Shown piece after piece: positions 7,331 through 14,734 of a DNA stretch of 15,171 nucleotides. The stretch lies in contig VGMK01000028.1 of NCBI GenBank assembly GCA_016866375.1, positions 1 to 15,171 on the forward strand. The letters run 5' to 3'. The stretch's first letter is position 1. Each line of letters starts with the position of its first letter. The notes beneath the pieces were generated by a model. The model was not told the DNA's origin. It ran no database searches and worked only from the letters and a program-made list of their open reading frames with translations. The DNA is from Bacteroidota bacterium. Lineage in GTDB: Bacteria > Bacteroidota > Bacteroidia > Flavobacteriales_D > Crocinitomicaceae. The translations under genes and the position numbers were made by a program.

Positions 7331-8107
7331 ATGAAAAATAAGTGGGCCTTAATCACCGGAGCATCCAGTGGAATTGGTAAAGAACTTGCGATCTTACATG
7401 CAAGAAAAGGAGGTAACTTGGTTTTAATAGCGAGGAGAGAAAAAGCTCTAAGCACACTAAAAGAGCAGTTGGAGCAAGATTTCAGCATTGTGGTTCATAT
7501 TTTACCAATTGATCTTTCGGAGAAGGATGCGATTTCTAGGGTTATGATTTTTTTAGCTCAGCGTGAAATTACAATGGATATCCTCATTAACAATGCGGGT
7601 TTTGGCGGATACGGACTTTTTGAAGAGCGATCAATTGAAGCGGATCTCAATATGGTTGACCTAAATATAAAGGCACTTGTACAACTCACGCACGCACTTC
7701 TTCCTTCGATGAAAGAAAAAAAATCTGGTTTTATTCTGAATACTGCCAGTACAGCTGGATTTTTACCAGGTCCACTCCAAGCAACCTACTTTGCAACAAA
7801 GGCATTTGTTTTATCATTTTCCGAGGCAATTGCATATGAGTTAAAAGATTCAGGCGTTTCTGTTACTGCCCTTTGTCCAGGTCCTGTCAAAACAGAATTT
7901 GAGCAAGTAGCAGGAATGGAAGGGGGAAATTTCTTTGAAAAAGCCATGTCTGCAGAACTAACTGCCAAAAGAGCGTATCGTGCAATGGAAAATAAAAAAG
8001 TGATTTTCATTTCTGAATATCCATTAGGTTTTGCTTTGCGATTTGTATTGCCATTGATTCCAAGGAGATGGCAAGCGGCAATGGTTTATCGCCTCCAAAA
8101 AATGTAA
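7331..8107 (+). CDS. Short-chain dehydrogenase/reductase (classical SDR)
   Basis: This is an NAD(P)-dependent oxidoreductase of unknown substrate, 258 aa. It shows the complete classical SDR set: the cofactor loop TGASSGIG (9-16), basic residues RR (35-36) at the end of the second strand that suggest NADPH, NNAG (87-90), catalytic Ser140, and the YxxxK pair Tyr153/Lys157, followed by PGPVKTEF. The C-terminus (FALRFVLPLIPRRWQAAMVYRL) is hydrophobic and basic, as in SDRs annotated as YqjQ or DltE-like, and may contact membrane. It is preceded by a 236-bp gap and followed 49 bp later by a tatA-like gene with its own promoter, so it is probably transcribed alone. Confidence 0.92.
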   Translation: MKNKWALITGASSGIGKELAILHARKGGNLVLIARREKALSTLKEQLEQDFSIVVHILPIDLSEKDAISRVMIFLAQREITMDILINNAGFGGYGLFEERSIEADLNMVDLNIKALVQLTHALLPSMKEKKSGFILNTASTAGFLPGPLQATYFATKAFVLSFSEAIAYELKDSGVSVTALCPGPVKTEFEQVAGMEGGNFFEKAMSAELTAKRAYRAMENKKVIFISEYPLGFALRFVLPLIPRRWQAAMVYRLQKM

Positions 8108-8122
8108 AAATCATTAAGAATC

Positions 8123-8152
8123 TTGCCGGCGTTAAATAATGTCGTAATTTTG
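8123..8152 (+). promoter_or_regulatory. Bacteroidota-type promoter of the tatA-purE pair
   Basis: TTG at 8123-8125, a 19-nt spacer, then TAATTTTG at 8145-8152 is an exact match to the Bacteroidota -33/-7 consensus with its preferred spacing. The -7 element ends 4 nt before the tatA ATG at 8157, so the predicted transcript starts at or beside the start codon. Confidence 0.7.
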
Positions 8153-8156
8153 ATTT

Positions 8157-8540
8157 ATGATTGGTCCATCGTTATTTTTGAACGACGTCGCAGGAACTGA
8201 AATTCTGGTCATTTTCATGGTAATACTTCTTTTTTTTGGTTCAAAAAGTATACCTGGGATAGCAAAATCTTTGGGAAAAGCATTGTTTCAATTTCGTAAT
8301 GCAACCAATGAGATCAAACATGAAATAAAAAAGAGCAGCGGTGATGTAAAAGGAGATTTAAATATGAATAGTTTAATCAAAGAAACCGCCGATGAGTTTC
8401 AGCAACCGATGGATCAAGTCTTTTCAGAAGTAGATCATAGCGTGCATTATAATCCAGGTAGAACCATTGAAAATAGTCCCACATTCCCGGGAAATAATAA
8501 AGAGAATGAGCCATCAAATGAAAATACAAAAAAAGAATGA
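8157..8540 (+). CDS. tatA: TatA/B family twin-arginine translocase component
   Basis: This small inner-membrane protein belongs to the pathway that exports folded proteins. The family pattern is clear: a short N-terminus, one membrane helix at about residues 14-27 (GTEILVIFMVILLFFG), the FG hinge (27-28), SIPGIAKSLGKAL as an amphipathic helix (about 31-50), then a charged helix. The tail from about residue 60 to 127 is long, hydrophilic and probably disordered (Asn, Glu, Lys-rich), making the protein longer than minimal TatA proteins of 60-90 aa. No tatC is present in the window. The purE ATG begins 1 bp after the TGA, so the two share a transcript. TatA versus TatB cannot be decided by sequence here; TatA is the more likely name. 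Confidence 0.88.
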   Translation: MIGPSLFLNDVAGTEILVIFMVILLFFGSKSIPGIAKSLGKALFQFRNATNEIKHEIKKSSGDVKGDLNMNSLIKETADEFQQPMDQVFSEVDHSVHYNPGRTIENSPTFPGNNKENEPSNENTKKE

Positions 8541-8541
8541 C

Positions 8542-9021
8542 ATGACTGAAGTAGGTATTATCATGGGTAGTAAGTCTGATTTCATAATCATGCAAGCGGC
8601 AAAGGATTTTTTAGACGAAATGGGTATTTCCAATGAAATTTCCATAGTCTCTGCTCACCGTACACCTCAATTAATGGTCGAATATGCAAAAGGAGCAGCG
8701 GATCGTGGTTTAAAGGTAATTATTGCCGGTGCCGGGGGTGCTGCGCACTTACCCGGTATGACGGCTTCATTAACCACTTTACCGGTGATTGGTGTGCCTG
8801 TAAAATCTGCCAATTCCATTGATGGTTGGGATTCTATTTTAAGCATTTTGCAGATGCCAAATGGAATTCCTGTCGCCACTGTTGCATTGAATGGAGCAAA
8901 AAATGCTGGGATTTTAGCTGCACGCATTGTTGGGGCATATAGGCCAGAGGTTGCTGCTAAACTTGCCCTTTATGCAGACGAAATGAAACAAGCGGTTCTT
9001 GACAGCGGGAAATCTCTTTAG
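8542..9021 (+). CDS. purE: N5-carboxyaminoimidazole ribonucleotide mutase (PurE class I)
   Basis: This cytosolic purine-pathway enzyme converts N5-CAIR to CAIR. It is 159 aa, the normal class I size. Motifs: GSKSD (9-13), SAHRTP (37-42, with the conserved His), and AGAGGAAHLPGM (62-73). The frame stays open for 25 more codons to the left inside tatA, but MTEVGIIMGSKSD beginning at 8542 matches the usual N-terminus and sits 1 bp after the tatA stop. Class I PurE normally works with PurK, yet no purK is adjacent; the next gene is on the opposite strand and its stop codon abuts that of purE with no base between. Confidence 0.95.
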   Translation: MTEVGIIMGSKSDFIIMQAAKDFLDEMGISNEISIVSAHRTPQLMVEYAKGAADRGLKVIIAGAGGAAHLPGMTASLTTLPVIGVPVKSANSIDGWDSILSILQMPNGIPVATVALNGAKNAGILAARIVGAYRPEVAAKLALYADEMKQAVLDSGKSL

Positions 9022-10317
9022 TTATGGGTAAAGGAGGTATTTTTTTCGCGTAGCCATGAAATCGCTAATTCCAGGTTTCCATGTCTCTCTAATTTCTTGA
9101 GCACTCCATCCTTTATAGATTTGTTCTTTCAAGCTTGCAGTTCCGGCAAGACGATTGAAAAATAAATTTTGATCAATGAAGACTGCCGAGTCTCCTAATA
9201 AGTCTCTCGCTTGTATTAGGTAATTGAGGTTCAACTCATACGTTCTTTTCACTTGCGATTTTGATAAATCAAAACCATGACAAAGTTTGTTTTGATGCAT
9301 GGGGTTTTTTGCGCCAATTTTTGGTTCGGGTGTAAAGGCATAATCGAGTTTTGGAAATCTTGGGTGACCAAAATATTCAAAGGGTCTATCGGTTCCCCTT
9401 CCAACACTAACTGTTGTTGCTTCAAAAAAACAAAGACTTGGATAAAGTGCTATTGCAACATCTGATTTCAAATTTGGCGAAGGGGCAATAGGCAACGAAT
9501 AGGCGATTTTATGCGTGTAGTTTTTACAAGGTACAACCAAAAGGCGACACTGTATACCGCTCGCCAACCAACCTTCACCATTTATCATTTTTGCGTATTC
9601 ACCTATTGTCATACCATAGACAATAGGTACGGGGTGCATACCAACAAAAGACTTAAATCTTGGTTCCAGAATGGGTCCGTCGATGTAATGTGCATTGGGG
9701 TTTGGACGATCCAAAACAATAAGTTGTTTATTGTTTTCTGCACAAGCTTCCATCACGTAATGAAGTGTTGAGATAAAGGTATAAAATCTCACACCGACAT
9801 CTTGAATATCAAAAAGCACAATATCAATGTCGGCAAGTTGTTCATTCAATGGTTTCTTATTATTTCCGTAGAGTGATACGATAGGAATTCCTGTTTTTTC
9901 ATCAACCGAACTACTAACACGTTCTCCTGCATCTGCAACTCCGCGAAATCCGTGCTCGGGACTAAAAACCTTTACGACTGGAATTTTCATGACAAGGAGT
10001 GTATCAACGAGGTGACTTTTTTTTATTACAGATGTTTGATTAGCAACCACGGCAATTCGTTTTCCCGACAGCGAATCAATATATAAAGAAAAGCGTTCAA
10101 CACCCAATTGAATAGGTTTTACCTGAGGTTTAATAGATTTTTTTGTTCCGTATTTAATGGTTTCAGACGCCTCATTTAAGTCACCCACTACGGTAAAAGT
10201 TTTTTTCTCGTAATTACCGCAACTGGCAACTAAAAAAGAGAAAAACACAAACAGACAAAAATCCTTTATGTACCTTTGAGTAAAAAATTGTAGTACAGTG
10301 TCATTTGAGTTTTTCAT
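9022..10317 (-). CDS. namZ: NamZ-like exo-N-acetylmuramidase lipoprotein (DUF1343)
   Basis: The family (DUF1343, formerly YbbC) includes Bacillus NamZ, which releases terminal N-acetylmuramic acid from peptidoglycan fragments. With the ATG at 10317 the protein is 431 aa. It begins with a hydrophobic signal (about 19-30) and a lipobox LVAS-C at Cys33, so it is predicted to be a membrane-anchored periplasmic or outer-membrane lipoprotein. Family motifs: FSPEHGFRG (118-126), FDIQDVGVRFYT (169-180), DRPNPNAHYIDGP (203-215), APSPNL (278-283), SVGRGTDRPF (304-313) and LAGT (390-393). The frame is open to 10440, but the extra residues have no signal-like character and lie wholly inside the opposite gene. 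Even with the later start, the first 20 bp overlap the 5' end of the divergent permease gene. The stop abuts purE. Muramidase activity is inferred from the family. Confidence 0.87.
   Translation of the reverse strand: MKNSNDTVLQFFTQRYIKDFCLFVFFSFLVASCGNYEKKTFTVVGDLNEASETIKYGTKKSIKPQVKPIQLGVERFSLYIDSLSGKRIAVVANQTSVIKKSHLVDTLLVMKIPVVKVFSPEHGFRGVADAGERVSSSVDEKTGIPIVSLYGNNKKPLNEQLADIDIVLFDIQDVGVRFYTFISTLHYVMEACAENNKQLIVLDRPNPNAHYIDGPILEPRFKSFVGMHPVPIVYGMTIGEYAKMINGEGWLASGIQCRLLVVPCKNYTHKIAYSLPIAPSPNLKSDVAIALYPSLCFFEATTVSVGRGTDRPFEYFGHPRFPKLDYAFTPEPKIGAKNPMHQNKLCHGFDLSKSQVKRTYELNLNYLIQARDLLGDSAVFIDQNLFFNRLAGTASLKEQIYKGWSAQEIRETWKPGISDFMATRKKYLLYP
10271..10278 (+). promoter_or_regulatory. Candidate -7 element of the LolC/E-like permease gene
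   Basis: TACCTTTG is an exact TAnnTTTG match 19 nt before the GTG start at 10298. It lies inside the signal-peptide codons of the opposing namZ gene. No TTG is found at the usual -33 distance, so support is partial. Confidence 0.45.
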
Positions 10318-11974
10318 ATCACGGCGACTGGCAGAAAGAAAGACGCAAGGTAAAAAAGTTTCTCGACCAATTGTACGTATTTCCATAATAAGTATTGCAC
10401 TCACGATTGTTGTTAACTTGATCTCACTGGCTATAGTCACAGGTTTTCAGCACGAAGTTCGTCAAAAGGCCATGGGTTTCACCTCTCCACTTTTTGTATC
10501 AAAAATCAATCCAGACGAATCAGGACAAAGGATTCGATTATTTGAGTCAGAACCGATAAAGTACTCCAATTTATTACATGAAACTTTGCAAAGGGAAGAT
10601 GGTGTAAGTAAGGTTTCGCCAATCTTATATCGACCAACTATTCTACAATCCAAAAAATTCTCGGATAATATTACCCTTGCATCTGGTAAGGATACGTCGG
10701 TAACAAGACAAGAAATAGCAGGTATAATGATGAAAGGTGTTGATGAGGCGTATGATTGGTCTTTCATTCAACAACACTTAGTCTATGGAAAAATTCCAAC
10801 AACCTCACAGAAAAATGCGTTGGTTTTATCCCAACATATTGCAAATAATTTAAATTACACGCTTGGGGATACGGTTTTGGCTTCATTTTTCACTACAAAC
10901 CGAGCTCTAAAACGAGATTTTGTGGTAACTGCAATTTATAACTCTGGGTTTAGTGATTACGACCAGCAATTGGCATTTACCCCTTTAGCCTATTTACAGG
11001 AGGTGAGTGGATTGGACTTTCGTGTACGGCTCGAAATTAAACCTACTTTAACTCCCAATGGTTTTTTAGAGATAGAAGCTTTGACTAATAGGGGCAAAAA
11101 TGGTGTGGAATTTAGTTGGAATGGTAATTTAGGTTCCTCCAAAATTAATTGGGAAATAGGGGGCCCTGAGAATATAGAACTTATTGCGTTTACGCAGAAT
11201 GCAGAAAGCAAATTGGAATCAGACACTATGTTGATCTCTTTCAATTGGAAATCAGTGTCCCGTGTTGCAGATTTGGAAAATAACGAAGAATTAAATATTG
11301 AATATGATCAAGGCACATTTCAGATCGGTGATACAGCGAAATCCTGTTTACTGGTGCATGTCCAAAATCCAGTTTATAAGGAGGGAGCATTCATTTCGGG
11401 CTATGAAATTGGCCTTGAGGATGTCGCACGAATGGATGAACAGGTTGAAACACTGAGGGAACATCTTCAATTAAAACCAGATAAATATGGGAATATTGTA
11501 CAAGTTACCACAGTAAAGGAGGCACAAAGTGATTTATTCGCATGGTTAGATTTTTTAGATATAAATGTTTATATCATCATTACCTTGATGTTGCTGATTG
11601 GGGTTATAAATGTGGGTTCCACAATTTTGGTTATCATCGTGGTACGCACGAATTTTGTTGGTATTATGAAGGCGATTGGCGCTAGCAACTGGTCTATTCG
11701 AAAAGTATTTATTTTTGAAGTGGGTTATTTGATTTTAAAAGGATTAATCCTCGGTAATATAATTGGGTGTGGATTGTGTTTTCTCCAGCTAAAATGGAAA
11801 GTTTTTTCGCTAGATTCGAGTATCTATTACTTGGACTCGATTCCAGTTCATTTCTCGTGGTTAAACTTCATTCTCATTAATCTTTTGACGTTCTTTGTTT
11901 GTTTATTGGCATTGGTCATTCCGAGTTTTTTGGTGCTGCGTATCAATCCCATTAAATCGATACGGTTTAATTGA
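10298..11974 (+). CDS. FtsX-like ABC permease, LolC/LolE type, with enlarged periplasmic domain
   Basis: This is the membrane subunit of an ABC system, most like the LolC/E permeases that extract lipoproteins from the inner membrane. Topology fits: one N-terminal helix (about 27-48), a large periplasmic region (about 50-420), then three helices (about 423-447, 470-497, 520-545) with the FtsX signature VRTNFVGIMKAIGASNWSIRK (450-469). The GTG start gives MSFEFFISRRLAERK, which matches the usual family N-terminus. At 558 aa it is long; flavobacterial relatives are usually about 400 aa. The extra length appears as one block at about residues 237-365, rich in predicted beta strands, between AYLQEVSG and GAFISGYEIGLED. 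No LolD ATPase is nearby. Its 5' end overlaps namZ by 20 bp, and the Smr gene follows after 1 bp. Confidence 0.85.
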   Translation: MSFEFFISRRLAERKTQGKKVSRPIVRISIISIALTIVVNLISLAIVTGFQHEVRQKAMGFTSPLFVSKINPDESGQRIRLFESEPIKYSNLLHETLQREDGVSKVSPILYRPTILQSKKFSDNITLASGKDTSVTRQEIAGIMMKGVDEAYDWSFIQQHLVYGKIPTTSQKNALVLSQHIANNLNYTLGDTVLASFFTTNRALKRDFVVTAIYNSGFSDYDQQLAFTPLAYLQEVSGLDFRVRLEIKPTLTPNGFLEIEALTNRGKNGVEFSWNGNLGSSKINWEIGGPENIELIAFTQNAESKLESDTMLISFNWKSVSRVADLENNEELNIEYDQGTFQIGDTAKSCLLVHVQNPVYKEGAFISGYEIGLEDVARMDEQVETLREHLQLKPDKYGNIVQVTTVKEAQSDLFAWLDFLDINVYIIITLMLLIGVINVGSTILVIIVVRTNFVGIMKAIGASNWSIRKVFIFEVGYLILKGLILGNIIGCGLCFLQLKWKVFSLDSSIYYLDSIPVHFSWLNFILINLLTFFVCLLALVIPSFLVLRINPIKSIRFN

Positions 11975-11975
11975 C

Positions 11976-12503
11976 ATGCCTAAATTTATAATTTCTGAAC
12001 GCGTGACAATCTTAAACGAGGTAGGTTTCTTTTCAGTCAAAGAAATCAAGGGTGAACGTATAATTTTAGTCGACGATTTTGGATTTGAAAGATCTGTGTT
12101 GTGTTCTTATGTCTGTAAAACACAGCATGTTGAAATTACGCACATCTCCAACAAAGATATTTCAGAAATTACAAAAAAAACAAAGTCTACTCCTCACGAA
12201 ATACCACAATTGGATTTACATGGAGAGTCCCTTGAGGAGGAGTGGGGAGTAAGGATGAAAAAAGAGGACAATGTCCTTGAAATTCAACTGAAAGAATTCA
12301 AACGGTTTTGCAATCGAATGATTGATCAACGTCAAACCCGTTTTCGCGTAATTCATGGCATTGGCGCAGGAATCCTTCGTCAAGAAATCCGAACTTTACT
12401 AAAAGGAAGAGAAGGGTTTACTGTACACGATGACCAGTTGAGCTTTGGTCGTGTGGGTGCCTCAATTATTGAGATGCGTTTAAACGATGTGGAGAAATTT
12501 TAA
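11976..12503 (+). CDS. DUF2027-like/Smr-domain protein (short form)
   Basis: This 175-aa protein has an N-terminal beta-rich segment (about 4-48, SERVTILNEVGFFSVKEIKG and LVDDFGFERSVL) resembling the start of Bacteroidota DUF2027 proteins, and a C-terminal Smr domain (about 78-172). The latter has DLHGE (80-84) and HGIGAGILR (127-135), the two Smr motifs, with HGxGxGxLR nearly intact. Smr domains bind or cut nucleic acids; no specific role is known here. Typical DUF2027-Smr proteins are about twice as long, so the middle domain appears to be missing. The frame is open 27 codons upstream inside the permease gene, but ATG at 11976, 1 bp after the permease TGA, gives the expected N-terminus. It is co-transcribed with the permease. 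Confidence 0.82.
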   Translation: MPKFIISERVTILNEVGFFSVKEIKGERIILVDDFGFERSVLCSYVCKTQHVEITHISNKDISEITKKTKSTPHEIPQLDLHGESLEEEWGVRMKKEDNVLEIQLKEFKRFCNRMIDQRQTRFRVIHGIGAGILRQEIRTLLKGREGFTVHDDQLSFGRVGASIIEMRLNDVEKF

Positions 12504-12623
12504 GCATGCTTACTCGTGAAATTGTCAAATTGAAATTGGCTTTCAAAAACAGATAATTCAGATTTTTCAATATCCTACCCTTGTGCGGTTTAAATAAGTG
12601 TTTCTTGGTCAAGATTCTTCGAT

Positions 12624-14720
12624 TTAAGCAATTTTACCCCAGTTGGGTTTGTTCGCCAGGAGCGAATGCAATACGATTTTAATCCTCTGGTGTTCTGCTT
12701 GTTCTAAAGCATAATCTTTAGCTATTAATTCTTGTACTGTATTTCGTGCTAATTGAATGATTTGGCCATCTTTTGCGAGATTCACGATTTTGAATTGTAA
12801 AGCTCCACTTTGTTGTGTCCCCATTAAATCTCCTGGCCCCCTCAATTGTAAGTCTACTTCTGAAATTTCAAAACCATCCTGTGTTTCAACCATTGTATCC
12901 ATTCGTTTTTTGGATTCTTTAGAAAGGGCATCACCAGTCATTAAAATACAATATGACTTTTCTGCACCTCTACCTACACGACCTCTCAACTGATGCAATT
13001 GCGATAAACCAAAGCGTTCAGCACTTTCGATTACCATCACCGAGGCATTAGGTACATTTACTCCCACTTCAATAACGGTTGTGGCAACCATAATATGAGT
13101 TTCACCTCTCACAAAACGTTGCATTTCATAATCTTTAACTTCTGGTTTTAGCTTGCCATGAACAATGCTAACCTGATAGTGTGGCATGGGAAAGTATCTC
13201 GAAATTGCTTCAAATCCGTCCATTAAGTTGTGAAAATCCATACTTTCAGATTCTTTTATCAATGGAAAAACAACATAAACCTGGCGTCCTTTATCAATTT
13301 CCTTTTTCATAAATCCAAGTAAGGCAAGACGATGACTTTCGTAGCGATGAATTGTGCTAATTGGTTTGCGACCGGGGGGTAATTCGTCAATTACAGAAAC
13401 ATCTAAATCTCCATAAAACGTCATGGCAAGTGTGCGCGGAATAGGTGTGGCTGTCATGATGAGAATGTGAGGAGCAATGGCATTTTTTGCACGCATTCTG
13501 GCGCGTTGAGCTACACCAAAGCGATGTTGCTCGTCAATTACTACCAAACCAAGGTTATGGAATTGAACAGGATCTTCCAACAGGGCATGGGTGCCAATGA
13601 GTAACTGACAGGTTCCATTTTCCAGCGCCTTATGAATGATATTTCTGTCAGACTTTTTGGTTGAACCTGTTAGCAAATGAATACCTACGGAAAGCCCACC
13701 GAGCAAAGCTTTGATTCCTTCGTAATGTTGTATGGCTAAAATTTCGGTGGGCGCCATTAACGCCGCTTGAAAACCATTCCCATTGGCAATCAGCATGCAC
13801 AATAAGGCCACGAGCGTTTTTCCACTTCCAACATCTCCTTGAACGAGGCGATTCATGTGTTTTCCAGAGCCTAGATCTTTTCGAATTTCTTTAATGACGC
13901 GTTTTTGGGCATTTGTTAATTCAAAGGGCATGTGAAGAGAATAAAATGCATTAAAAAACTCACCCGTAGTTTCAAAAACATGTCCTTTTGACTCTTTCTC
14001 ATTCTTCCCTTTCTTGATCAACAGTTCCAACTGTAGGAAAAACATTTCTTCGAATTTCAGTCGGAAACGTGCGCCCTCGATTTCTCGTAAATTATTGGGT
14101 TGATGTATCCTAAATACGGCCTCTTCTTTACCAACAAATTTATGTGACTGTATCATCCAATGAGCAAAGGGGTCCTCAATCTTTCCAACGATTTGCTGTA
14201 ATAGCGTATGAATTAATTTTTCAAGGCCTCGAGAATGCAATCCTTTAGCACTTAATTTTTCTGTACTGGGGTAAAGCGGTTGAAAGCCAGTGTGTCTTTG
14301 TACCTCTGCCAGTGGTGTGAGCTCCGGGTGCGGGATATTCCATGAGTTACCGTATAATTTCGGTTTGCCAAAGAGTTGATAAGCCACATTGACTTGAAGT
14401 TGCGCCTTGATCCAATTGCCACCTTGAAACCAAATTAAATCGATGGCCCCGGTTTTATCGCGAAACCTTGCGAGTAGTTTCTTAGCGCGACCTACCCCTA
14501 CCTCTTTGATGGACTCAATCCAACCCTTTACTTGAACATGATTTTCAGCGTTGGGTAAATCTAAGACTGAAGTGTAAGAGCTTCTGTCGATGTAACGATA
14601 CGGATAATGTTCTAGTAAATCTTGATAGTTGTAAATTCCTAATTCATTTCGAAGAAGTTCGGCACGTTGGGGACCTACGCCTTTTAAAAATTCTATTGAG
14701 GTTTCGAGAATGTGTGGCAT
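12624..14720 (-). CDS. recG: ATP-dependent DNA helicase RecG
   Basis: RecG remodels stalled replication forks and Holliday junctions. With ATG at 14720 the protein is 698 aa, the usual length, starting MPHILETSIEFLKGVGPQRA. A wedge/OB domain occupies roughly the first 240 residues. The helicase core follows: Walker A GDVGSGKT (295-302), DEQH (396-399) followed by RFG, motif III TATPIPRT (423-430), TTVIEVGVNVPNA (from 547), and motif VI LRGRVGRG (578-585). The TRG-like C-terminal region GFEISEVDLQLRGPGDLMGTQQSG is intact. An in-frame TTG at 14744 would overlap accA, but the ATG 14 bp after the accA stop fits the family better. It is probably co-transcribed with accA. The 120-bp gap to the convergent Smr gene shows no convincing terminator. 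Confidence 0.97.
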   Translation of the reverse strand: MPHILETSIEFLKGVGPQRAELLRNELGIYNYQDLLEHYPYRYIDRSSYTSVLDLPNAENHVQVKGWIESIKEVGVGRAKKLLARFRDKTGAIDLIWFQGGNWIKAQLQVNVAYQLFGKPKLYGNSWNIPHPELTPLAEVQRHTGFQPLYPSTEKLSAKGLHSRGLEKLIHTLLQQIVGKIEDPFAHWMIQSHKFVGKEEAVFRIHQPNNLREIEGARFRLKFEEMFFLQLELLIKKGKNEKESKGHVFETTGEFFNAFYSLHMPFELTNAQKRVIKEIRKDLGSGKHMNRLVQGDVGSGKTLVALLCMLIANGNGFQAALMAPTEILAIQHYEGIKALLGGLSVGIHLLTGSTKKSDRNIIHKALENGTCQLLIGTHALLEDPVQFHNLGLVVIDEQHRFGVAQRARMRAKNAIAPHILIMTATPIPRTLAMTFYGDLDVSVIDELPPGRKPISTIHRYESHRLALLGFMKKEIDKGRQVYVVFPLIKESESMDFHNLMDGFEAISRYFPMPHYQVSIVHGKLKPEVKDYEMQRFVRGETHIMVATTVIEVGVNVPNASVMVIESAERFGLSQLHQLRGRVGRGAEKSYCILMTGDALSKESKKRMDTMVETQDGFEISEVDLQLRGPGDLMGTQQSGALQFKIVNLAKDGQIIQLARNTVQELIAKDYALEQAEHQRIKIVLHSLLANKPNWGKIA

Positions 14721-14734
14721 CTTGGGCTTTAAGC

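Noticed and set aside
8467..8541. 25-codon N-terminal extension of purE inside tatA
   Set aside because: PurE normally begins a few residues before GSKSD; the ATG at 8542, 1 bp after the tatA stop, gives this exactly.
10318..10440. N-terminal extension of the namZ-like frame to an upstream start
   Set aside because: The added residues precede a good signal peptide and lipobox, lie inside the opposing permease gene, and would bury the signal. The ATG at 10317 gives a normal lipoprotein.
11895..11975. Upstream extension of the Smr protein frame inside the permease gene
   Set aside because: The extension is read from permease membrane-helix codons in another frame; the ATG at 11976 fits the DUF2027-like N-terminus.
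12501..12512. 12-bp perfect palindrome TAAGCATGCTTA at the Smr gene stop
   Set aside because: There is no loop and no following T-run, so it is not a terminator; a 12-bp palindrome at one site is not enough to claim an operator.
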